From: Clostridiales bacterium
Lineage (GTDB): Bacteria; Bacillota; Clostridia; Lachnospirales; JAITVM01
DNA: 9,995 nt
Assembly: GCA_031285815.1 (NCBI GenBank)
Contig: JAITVM010000217.1
Span: 1-9,995 of the forward strand
Direction: 5' to 3'
Below, piece after piece: positions 1 to 6,347 of the stretch. The position numbers and the translations under genes were made by a program. Position 1 is the first letter of the stretch. Every line of letters starts with the position of its first letter. The notes below the pieces were generated by a model. The model made no database searches. It had not been told where the DNA came from and saw only the letters and a list, made by a program, of their open reading frames with translations.

Positions 1-390
1 TTCAACATTATTAAATAATATTAAATTTATTTGATTTAAGATTAAACTATATTCAACTACCCTGCCCCACTAAATATATAGAAGTTAATTGATTTTCATT
101 CATTTTATATTATAAATTAAAAAAAGTTGATTTCAATTAAAATATATAGCCTATTGATAATACGATATTTTACTGGATGAGACAGATATGTTATAAAAAT
201 TTTCAAGGCAATTAAATTATTTTTTATGATTTTTACTTGTTTTAATCAAATTTATATAAGATTAACTGGAAATTAAATTGTTTTAAACTGCATTTTTGAA
301 AATGAGTGAAAGTTGAAACCTATTTAAAAACAATAATATAAAAACATATTTTATATGCAATAAAACATAACTGAAATTGCAAATAAATTT
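1..390. other. AT-rich region without a recognisable gene
   Basis: This stretch is almost entirely A/T-rich with stops in all frames. I see no Shine-Dalgarno/start pair, no strong hairpin with a T-tract and no repeat array. It may be the 3' flank of a gene lying before the window. Confidence 0.6.
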
Positions 391-565
391 AGGGTGTGCC
401 AAGAACAATGTGGGCTGATACCAAATACTTTAAGTGTGGCCGTTTTGCCTACAATAAAATATATGGGGGAAAAAAGTTTCCTATGAAAAGAATAGGGAAA
501 CTTTGAAAGTGGTGCCTGCCAAATATAAAAGCGGGCGGATGGCGAGGGGTATGCCATGGAGATAA
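391..565. other. GC-richer intergenic island, possible decayed ORF or dispersed repeat
   Basis: The base composition is clearly richer in G and C than the DNA on both sides. On the plus strand, 394-486 and 467-565 are open in two frames that join across the G-run at 465-469, as a gene broken by a one-base indel would. The joined conceptual peptide is basic towards its end, and I do not recognise it. A 12-bp inverted repeat with one bulged base (473-484 against 492-504, 7-nt loop) lies inside. Read on the minus strand, the T-run at its foot makes it look like a terminator, although no minus-strand gene precedes it. A decayed gene, a dispersed repeat and a structured RNA all remain possible. 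Confidence 0.3.
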
Positions 566-579
566 GTTGGATATAGCAA

Positions 580-608
580 TTGACAAGCATTCATTATTAT
601 ATTATTAT
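580..608 (+). promoter_or_regulatory. Sigma-A promoter of the segregation-like operon
   Basis: There is a perfect -35 box TTGACA at 580-585, a 17-nt spacer, and a -10 box TATTAT at 603-608 that differs from consensus at one base. The predicted transcript starts at about 614-616, inside the first CATATG repeat. A protein bound to the repeats should therefore occlude RNA polymerase. The resulting 5' leader before the first gene is about 200 nt and contains all the repeats. Confidence 0.7.
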
Positions 609-611
609 GGG

Positions 612-691
612 CATATGCACACGTGTGCATATGATTACATGCGCATATGCACATAGGATCATATGCATATATGAGCTTATGATCACAGCAC
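612..691. repeat. Five 16-bp CATATG iterons, candidate centromere/operator (parC-like)
   Basis: CATATG occurs at 612, 628, 644 and 660, and CTTATG at 676, which is an exact 16-bp period over five units. Units 1 and 3 extend to CATATGCACA. Units 1 and 2 together form a perfect 22-bp palindrome (612-633, half-site CATATGCACAC). A second, imperfect inverted repeat has arms at 657-666 and 675-684 (9 of 10 paired). Iteron arrays next to a ribbon-helix-helix gene and an actin-like gene are the established layout of type II partition centromeres, where the array also serves as operator. Assigning that role here is inference. The array begins 3 nt after the -10 box. Confidence 0.65.
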
Positions 692-822
692 ATACCTTTG
701 TAAAATACATATAATTCAAATTTATTATTATGGCGTGATTTTTTGGACAAGCATTTAGCGTATGGTTGCAATGGTTTGGTTATTCTATAGGGCTATAAGT
801 AAAATATAGAGAAGGTGAAAAT

Positions 823-1110
823 ATGGAGGATAAACGGGTTAGGTTTCATACTTCTTTGAAAGAAAGCACTTTATATGCACTAAGGATTAAAGTCGCCAAC
901 TCTAAAAAATTTAAAAATATCAATGATTTATTAGATTTATTGGTAAATGAATTTCTAGACAATGTTGATGAGTATGGCAATATAAACCTTAAAGGCGATA
1001 GTGGGTTAATCAATAAAATTGAAGAAAGCAGTGTAAAAGAATTTCATGAAGAAGAAGTAGGTAACAGGCTAGAATCTTTGGACAATTTGATGAAAGGTTT
1101 TTCATTATAA
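823..1110 (+). CDS. Small ribbon-helix-helix DNA-binding protein, ParR-like adaptor candidate
   Basis: This 95-residue protein starts at an ATG preceded by GAAGGTG (811-817). Residues 4-10 (KRVRFHT) fit the short basic beta-strand of a ribbon-helix-helix fold. They are followed by two predicted helices at about 13-26 and 32-46, the latter being NINDLLDLLVNEFLD. The second half is acidic and ends in an amphipathic helix with spaced Leu, Met and Phe residues (RLESLDNLMKGFSL). In ParR proteins the N-terminal domain binds centromere repeats and the C-terminal tail contacts the tip of the actin filament, and this protein has matching architecture. It lies between the iterons and the actin gene, 20 nt upstream of the latter. 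The likely role is to bind the 16-bp repeats, link DNA to the filament and repress its own promoter. A plain CopG-type regulator is the alternative, since sequence identity to known ParR proteins is not evident by eye. Confidence 0.7.
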   Translation: MEDKRVRFHTSLKESTLYALRIKVANSKKFKNINDLLDLLVNEFLDNVDEYGNINLKGDSGLINKIEESSVKEFHEEEVGNRLESLDNLMKGFSL

Positions 1111-1130
1111 TTTTAGGAGGAAGATTTAAA

Positions 1131-2219
1131 ATGATAATCGGCATTGATATTGGATATGGATATGTTAAGGCGGCCGGCAATGCAAAACAAGTAATTTTCC
1201 CAACAATAATTGGTGACAAAAAAGAATCTACGGGGTTATCAGATTATTTTGGGTCTACAGATGATTATATTGTATCTATTAGAAGTGAAGGGGAAGAAAA
1301 AGAATATTATGTCGGGGATATTGCTATAACAAATGGTTTTGCGAGAAAATGGAACAGCGATAAAACAGTAGACTTAGAGTATTTAAAGGTATTTTGTGGG
1401 ACTGCGTTCGCTGGTTTATTAGAAGCCTCTGATGAGACAGAAATAGAAATCGGGGTAGGGCTGCCAATTAATTTTTTTAAAGTCTATGGTGAAAAACTAA
1501 AAAAAATGTTAGACGGGATCTCGATTGAAATAAAAATTAACAATGGCAGTTATAAATTATTTAATATCAAAAAAGTAAAGATTTATGTCCAAGGCCTGGG
1601 GGCTTATTTTAGTTCTATATATGATGAAAACGGGGCCGTGAAGAATATGGATTTATTAAATAAATCTTGTGGCTTTATAGAAATTGGTTACCGGACTGTA
1701 GATTATTTTATTGTTTTACTGGGCAAAAAAAGCATGACTGTCCCTGAGGCATATGCCCAGACCCTTGAGAAGGAGGGGATAAATTACGCTTTCCAAGATG
1801 TAGGCCGCTCTTTATTAGGGGAATATAAAACTTCTTTTGACATAATAGAAATAGAAAAATCTATCCTTTGGAGAAATGGGAATTTAGAAATCGATGGCGG
1901 GGATACAATTAATATAAACAAATATTATGAAAGTGCTATCGAGAAGCTTGCAGAAACTATAAAAGATAAAATTAATATTATCTGGCAAGAGCATTCTAAC
2001 CGGTTGCCAATTATATATATAAGCGGCGGCGGCGGCGATGTATTATATAAATATTTGTTTAAGTTTTATAAACAATGTAGGTTGCAAGAGAATGCCCAGT
2101 TTGCCAATGCATTAGGTTATCTGGCTAACATGAAAAAAGATGATTTAAATGAAGGCAAAGCAGTTGAGAATACCAACAAAAATAAAAAAGACAATAAAAT
2201 ACCAGTAAAAGCAAAATAA
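1131..2219 (+). CDS. ParM/StbA-family actin-like ATPase
   Basis: This 362-residue protein carries the actin/Hsp70 nucleotide-binding signatures in order: phosphate-1 GIDIGYGYVKAA (4-15), phosphate-2 FIEIGYRTVDYF (182-193) and adenosine loop IIYISGGGGDVL (294-305). These are followed by the QFANALGYL helix (323-331) typical of ParM-like proteins. The tail from about 335 is Lys/Asn-rich and probably disordered. The length fits bacterial actin-like proteins (roughly 320-400). The ATG has a strong AGGAGG at 1115-1120 and follows the ribbon-helix-helix gene closely, so the two are one operon. In this family ATP-driven filaments push or pull DNA bound through the adaptor. One oddity is Glu184 in phosphate-2, where E. 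coli R1 ParM has its catalytic Asp170. Chromosomal, plasmid or integrated-element origin cannot be told from the window. Confidence 0.85.
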   Translation: MIIGIDIGYGYVKAAGNAKQVIFPTIIGDKKESTGLSDYFGSTDDYIVSIRSEGEEKEYYVGDIAITNGFARKWNSDKTVDLEYLKVFCGTAFAGLLEASDETEIEIGVGLPINFFKVYGEKLKKMLDGISIEIKINNGSYKLFNIKKVKIYVQGLGAYFSSIYDENGAVKNMDLLNKSCGFIEIGYRTVDYFIVLLGKKSMTVPEAYAQTLEKEGINYAFQDVGRSLLGEYKTSFDIIEIEKSILWRNGNLEIDGGDTININKYYESAIEKLAETIKDKINIIWQEHSNRLPIIYISGGGGDVLYKYLFKFYKQCRLQENAQFANALGYLANMKKDDLNEGKAVENTNKNKKDNKIPVKAK

Positions 2220-2237
2220 CATAATAAAAGTGTAATA

Positions 2238-2277
2238 GGGCGGTGAATTGACATTAAATTTACTGCCCATATTTTTT
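2238..2277 (+). terminator. Intrinsic terminator of the actin operon
   Basis: A 12-bp stem (2238-2249 with 2257-2268, two G-T wobbles) and a 7-nt loop are followed by a short A/T link and T6 at 2272-2277. It begins 18 nt after the stop codon of the actin-like gene. Confidence 0.75.
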
Positions 2278-2647
2278 GTCAATTTTTAATTTCCGCGATC
2301 TAGAAATTAGCTGAAAATAATAATATTTTGAATACAATTGTAAAATCTGCATAATTCGGCATATATAAAAAAATTAATCATTATGGAAAATATTGCGGGG
2401 CACAAAAAAGGGTTGAAATTAATTTGAATTAGATACTGCTTTATTTGTAATTTTTTGTTTAAGCCATATTTTTTACTTAATATCTAATTTATATGGAAAG
2501 CCCCCAAAATTCGCTGGCTTGTAATTTAATAAAGAATTTTGGGGGCTTATATTATTTGAAAGCAAAAAGCATAATTTATTAAATTATATTATTGCCATCA
2601 AAATAGGGGGTTAAAAATATTTTGCCATAAATTAAATTTTGAAGCTA
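2278..2647. other. Convergent intergenic region without a gene
   Basis: This is AT-rich DNA between the plus-strand actin gene and the minus-strand oxidoreductase, with stops in all frames. The only strong structure is the long hairpin at 2498-2548. A weaker 7-bp inverted repeat (2599-2605 with 2618-2624) lies closer to the oxidoreductase stop. Confidence 0.5.
2498..2548. terminator. Long perfect inverted repeat, possible bidirectional terminator
   Basis: The arms 2498-2512 and 2534-2548 pair over 15 bp without mismatch, with a 21-nt loop and a C5/G5 core. The position between convergent genes suits a terminator or roadblock for both. T-tracts on either side are poor, so intrinsic termination is uncertain. 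The long loop and perfect arms could also mark the remnant of a small mobile repeat. Confidence 0.5.
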
Positions 2648-3643
2648 CTATTTGGAGTTATCGGCTTCAAAATATATACCGGCGCTTTTTCTTAGATTTT
2701 CAACAAACCCTATTACTTTAATACTATATTCGCAAAGGGAATTAGCTTCATTATAGTCACGGTTTTCATAAATCGACTTAAAATTAAAAACCTCGTAATA
2801 TAGCCTGTTTTGTTCAAATTGGTTGTTTAAAGTAATTTTTGATTTTTCGCCAAAAATTTCTATTGTTACGCTGTCGCAGGAGTTAGCCCCGGTATTAATA
2901 TACATGCAGCCTTTTTCACCCTGGAGTGTACAAAAATTATTACTAACCGAATCTTTAGCCCCAGTTAAGCTTGCTATAAATTTTGGGTATTTCATAATTA
3001 AAACCCCAGAAGTATCAATACCGTTTTCGTGCAAGTTCGGAAAATATGATGAGCTTTCAGGCAAGCCAAATAACCCAAGCATGAAATGTATATTATAGAT
3101 ATTAATATCCATCAGGCTGCCACCTGAGTATTTTGGGTTAAACACATTGGGGGAGCCGCCGGAGAGGAAATAGTCATACCGGCTGGAATATTGGCTAAAG
3201 TTGAGCTGGGCTATTTTAATATTGCCGACCCTAAATAAATTATCCTTTATAATTTTATAGTTAGGGTAATGTATGGTTGCTATGCCTTCAAATAACATAA
3301 CATTGTTTTCTTTCGCCGCTTTATATAATTCCTCAGCCTCATTAATTGTAGATGTAAACGGCTTTTCACAAATAACATTTTTTTTGTTTTTTAAAGCTTT
3401 TAGTGAATAATAGTAATGTAAACTATTTGGGCTTGCTACATAGATAAAATCAATATTGCTGTCAGAAATCATTTCATCGAAATCGCTAAATAAAGTTAAA
3501 TTATATTTTTTACTTAAATAACATGCCCTTTCACTATCTGTGCTGCGGCTAAATAATGCAACAGGCTGGGCCCCGTCAACCTTTAGGGCAGCATCCATAA
3601 ATGTTTCAACTATACTTCCGGACCCTACTATGCCAATTTTCAT
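2648..3643 (-). CDS. Gfo/Idh/MocA-family NAD(P)-dependent oxidoreductase
   Basis: This 331-residue cytoplasmic protein begins with a Rossmann fold whose dinucleotide loop is GIVGSGSI (4-11). The family's EKPF motif follows at 93-96; its Lys is normally the catalytic or cofactor-contacting residue. GGSLMDINIYNIH is at 174-186, where Asp179 and the following Tyr/His belong to the substrate site. The alpha/beta C-terminal domain is complete and the length is normal. Members oxidise or reduce sugars, inositols, amino sugars or related alcohols, and the substrate cannot be read from the sequence. The ATG has CCTCC on the plus strand at 3653-3657, that is GGAGG on the coding strand, with good spacing. 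It stands alone, with no sugar transporter or kinase beside it, so context does not help to assign a pathway. Confidence 0.85.
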   Translation of the reverse strand: MKIGIVGSGSIVETFMDAALKVDGAQPVALFSRSTDSERACYLSKKYNLTLFSDFDEMISDSNIDFIYVASPNSLHYYYSLKALKNKKNVICEKPFTSTINEAEELYKAAKENNVMLFEGIATIHYPNYKIIKDNLFRVGNIKIAQLNFSQYSSRYDYFLSGGSPNVFNPKYSGGSLMDINIYNIHFMLGLFGLPESSSYFPNLHENGIDTSGVLIMKYPKFIASLTGAKDSVSNNFCTLQGEKGCMYINTGANSCDSVTIEIFGEKSKITLNNQFEQNRLYYEVFNFKSIYENRDYNEANSLCEYSIKVIGFVENLRKSAGIYFEADNSK

Positions 3644-3923
3644 TTCAGATAACCTCCAAATATTATATTTTGCTAATTTTTTTATTTTTGAGAAACTATA
3701 TTAACTTGAATTCAATTGAATCATAGGGAAGTTTCTTTTTCAACTACTAATATCCCCCTTTTATCTACATAAAAGCAATTATTAGTTAAAATCTATAAAA
3801 CAATTGTAAAATTCGGTAAATTTATATTTATTAAAGCAATAATATTTTAAAACAAAACCAGATTAAAGTCTATGTGCTAATTATTTAATATATTTTAATA
3901 AAATTATGTAAAAGTGACACAAA
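3644..3923. other. Divergent intergenic region between oxidoreductase and nucleotidase genes
   Basis: This AT-rich region should carry the promoters of two divergent genes. Overlapping palindromes TTGAATTCAA (3706-3715) and TTCAATTGAA (3711-3720) lie upstream of the oxidoreductase and could be an operator. A possible plus-strand promoter is TTAAAG (3863-3868), a 17-nt spacer and TAATAT (3886-3891), but both boxes are imperfect. I see no gene. Confidence 0.35.
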
Positions 3924-3996
3924 GGGCATATTGCAAACCTAGGGTGGTCGTGTTAAAATTTCTATGGCTGAGCTTTTTTGCTAGGGGCAATAGCCC
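3924..3996 (+). promoter_or_regulatory. Potential structured leader RNA of the nucleotidase gene
   Basis: GGGCATATTGC (3924-3934) pairs with GCAATAGCCC (3987-3996) over 10 bp with one bulged A. Nested within it, CCTAG (3938-3942) pairs with CTAGG (3981-3985), leaving AAA unpaired on the 5' side. The enclosed 38 nt include a T6 run (3974-3979). The structure ends 16 nt before the ribosome binding site, so it does not itself mask it. It matches no riboswitch class I can name, and a cis-acting role is inference. Confidence 0.35.
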
Positions 3997-4027
3997 GAAA
4001 TTATATTATATCAAGGAGGGGTTTATT

Positions 4028-6205
4028 TTGTTACATTTACGGAGGTTTACTGCTCTAACTGTTGCGGTAATGCTTTGGTTATCGGCTTCTGCCATCAATG
4101 TATTTGCGGCGGAGCCTGCCGAGGGCGACACACAGGAATTTCAGATTTTATTTACAAGTGATATCCACGGGGCGTTCAGCGATGTTAGCTATTCAACTAC
4201 TGCTGACATACCTGGCGGCATGAGCCGTGTGGCTACTGTTGTTAAAGGCCTTAGGGATGGTTTTGATGGGGAAACAATCCTATTGGATAACGGCGATGTT
4301 ATACAAGGCAACGGTACATCTTTCTTTGTTGGGAATAAAGATTTTCCAACATACCCTGTAGTGGATTCTTTTAATACGCTTGGGTATGCTGCCGCTGCTA
4401 TGGGCAACCATGAGTTTAACTTTGGCATACCTAATTTATTGCAAGCTTATTCCGGATTTAATGGCGATTTGCTTTGCGCTAACGTAGTGGACAAGGACGG
4501 CAACTTGATGGAAGGTTTTAAACCTTATGTAATCAAGGAATTAGATAACGGCCTACGTGTAGCCATAATCGGGATGGTAACCCCAAATATTATGAATTGG
4601 GATTCTTCCAACATGTCAGCGGCCGGGCTCACTGCACTTGACCCTGCGGTTGAAACTGCTAAAATTATTGCCCAATTGAAAGCTGATAATGCTGCTGATG
4701 TTTTTGTTGCACTTCAGCATATGGGCGATACCAGGGAATATGATAACCCAGGTTCGGGCGCAATTGATGTTATTAATGCAAACCCTGGCCTTGATGTGTT
4801 CTTAGGTGCCCACTTCCATACTATTATGGGTACAAAAGACGCACAGGTTGAAATTGGCGGCGTTAAATTTATAGAAAATAAGGACGCTGGCCGTTCGGTA
4901 GGGCAAGCTATTATTAAAGCAACATATGAAGGCGGCAAATGGGTAGTTAAAAATAAAGTTGGGTCATATGATTCATCTGACGTTAAAACTGATGTAATTT
5001 CTACCGCAGGCGCTGCAGTTGACCAAGAGATGTCAGCAGCTATGGAAAAAGCCCATACAGCAGGTATAAATAATGCAAACACTGTTGTAGGCAAACTTGT
5101 AGGCGGGCCATTGGTTCCCCAATCTGATATCCCTGGGGAGTATAATGGATATTTACAAGATACTGCGTTAATCCATTTAATTAATGATGTTATGATGCAT
5201 TACACTGGGGCAGAGTTATCAGGTACGGCGGCACTCGACGCTAACGCAAATGCCCAGCCTGGAGATATTACCAGGGGCGGGGTGTCTACAATTTATAAGT
5301 ATGACAACAATACCCTTTACGTAATGGAAATGACAGGAAACCAATTTAAAAAATGGATGGAATGGTCATACTCATATTTCGGCGACTATACAGAGAAGGG
5401 CGTTAAAAATATGGGGCCGGCAATTGACCCAACTACAGATATATCCATACCGGTTGGAAATGGTGGGATGGCCGGTTATAACCAAGACAACTTTGCTGGG
5501 CTTACATACGAGGTAGATTTAACTAAGCCTGTAGGCGAGCGTGTAGTAAATATGAAAAACATGGATGGCACACCGTTTGATATGGCTAAGAAATACAAGG
5601 TAGCTGTAAATAACTACCGTGCCAGCACACATTTAACTAACCCGGCATCTGGCGTTTATGCCCCAGGTGAAGAGCTCCCTGTTATAGTAGCTAGGGATGT
5701 TGGCGCAGAATTAACCGGCGAAGGCATGATGGGTTTGATTGTAGATTATATTACCAACCATGTGCCTGAGCAAACTATATCAAATGAATTTACACCAAAC
5801 TGGAAATTTGTAGGTTTTGAATTTGACGCGGAATTACGTGCGGCGCTGGCTAAATATATTGAAAGCGGTAAAATTACCACAGCCAACCCGGTTAACCCAA
5901 CTTATGATAAGAGGGCTGTAAAAATTGAAGAAGTAAAAGCACTTATGGCCGCTGAAGCGGGGCAGCCTGCAGTGGAACCTGTACCGGCAGAGCCAGCCCC
6001 TATACCTGCTGAACCTGTACCGGAACCTACACTAGGACCGGCAGAAGAAGCGGAAACAGAGTTATATATTGTAGTTGAGGGCGATTACCTTATAAAAATC
6101 GCAAATATATATGATGTGGACTATAGGGATATAGCAGAGATTAATGGGCTAGAGGACCCTAACAGCATCTTTATTGGCCAAGAGTTATTGATACCGGCGG
6201 CTTAA
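4028..6205 (+). CDS. Secreted CpdB-type 2',3'-cyclic-nucleotide phosphodiesterase / nucleotidase with LysM domain
   Basis: I choose TTG 4028 (725 residues) because AAGGAGGGG (4013-4021) sits at ideal spacing and the protein then opens with a normal signal peptide: RR, a hydrophobic core, and a likely cut after VFA at about residue 27. The frame is open back to GTG 3914, but that extension has no binding site and covers the leader RNA. The metallophosphatase domain has DIHG (45-48), NGDVIQG (88-94), GNHEFN (126-131), QHMG (230-233) and GAHFH (260-264), which are the dimetal ligands. The C-terminal nucleotidase domain follows to about 640, with NNTLYVMEMTG, YNQDNFAGLTYEVDL and NNYRAS, which resemble CpdB/YfkN more than UshA. 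A Pro/Glu-rich linker (about 642-678) leads to one LysM (about 678-725) for peptidoglycan binding. Expected role: wall-associated salvage of phosphate and nucleosides from extracellular nucleotides. Confidence 0.88.
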   Translation: MLHLRRFTALTVAVMLWLSASAINVFAAEPAEGDTQEFQILFTSDIHGAFSDVSYSTTADIPGGMSRVATVVKGLRDGFDGETILLDNGDVIQGNGTSFFVGNKDFPTYPVVDSFNTLGYAAAAMGNHEFNFGIPNLLQAYSGFNGDLLCANVVDKDGNLMEGFKPYVIKELDNGLRVAIIGMVTPNIMNWDSSNMSAAGLTALDPAVETAKIIAQLKADNAADVFVALQHMGDTREYDNPGSGAIDVINANPGLDVFLGAHFHTIMGTKDAQVEIGGVKFIENKDAGRSVGQAIIKATYEGGKWVVKNKVGSYDSSDVKTDVISTAGAAVDQEMSAAMEKAHTAGINNANTVVGKLVGGPLVPQSDIPGEYNGYLQDTALIHLINDVMMHYTGAELSGTAALDANANAQPGDITRGGVSTIYKYDNNTLYVMEMTGNQFKKWMEWSYSYFGDYTEKGVKNMGPAIDPTTDISIPVGNGGMAGYNQDNFAGLTYEVDLTKPVGERVVNMKNMDGTPFDMAKKYKVAVNNYRASTHLTNPASGVYAPGEELPVIVARDVGAELTGEGMMGLIVDYITNHVPEQTISNEFTPNWKFVGFEFDAELRAALAKYIESGKITTANPVNPTYDKRAVKIEEVKALMAAEAGQPAVEPVPAEPAPIPAEPVPEPTLGPAEEAETELYIVVEGDYLIKIANIYDVDYRDIAEINGLEDPNSIFIGQELLIPAA

Positions 6206-6255
6206 TATGTTGAATGCTAGGCTCTAAAGTTTTCTTTAATATGTTTTTTGTTTGA

Positions 6256-6306
6256 AAAATAAAACGGCGCCCGTAATAATTAAATTTATTACGGGCGCTA
6301 TTTTTT
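6256..6306. terminator. Bidirectional intrinsic terminator
   Basis: A perfect 13-bp stem (6267-6279 with 6286-6298) and a 6-nt loop are followed on the plus strand by TATTTTTT (6299-6306). On the left the stem is preceded by an A-rich run (6256-6264), which is a T-tract when read on the minus strand. It lies between the convergent nucleotidase and trkH genes and can end both transcripts. Confidence 0.9.
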
Positions 6307-6347
6307 AGAAAATTATATTTTTGAAATTAAAAATATTTTATTTCAGC

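Noticed and set aside
746..755. GACAAGCATT repeated at 582-591 and 746-755 as a second promoter copy
   Set aside because: The second copy has no -10 box at a usable distance, and a 10-base match is within chance.
481..771. 96-codon minus-strand frame across the iterons
   Set aside because: Its Cys/His/Met-rich content is produced by the CATATGCACA repeats, and it has no ribosome binding site.
2248..2253. TTGACA as a -35 box downstream of the actin gene
   Set aside because: It lies inside the terminator stem-loop, no -10 box follows at 16-18 nt, and no plus-strand gene is downstream.
2334..3816. Direct repeat ACAATTGTAAAAT at 2334 and 3800, each followed by ATTCGG, flanking the oxidoreductase gene
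   Set aside because: A 13-base A/T-rich match is expected a few times by chance in 10 kb of this composition, and there are no mobile-element features between the copies.
3921..4000. Known riboswitch class (c-di-GMP-I, ZTP or cobalamin) in the nucleotidase leader
   Set aside because: Isolated words such as GCAAACC and GGTCGTGT recall these classes, but the conserved cores and helix order do not fit.
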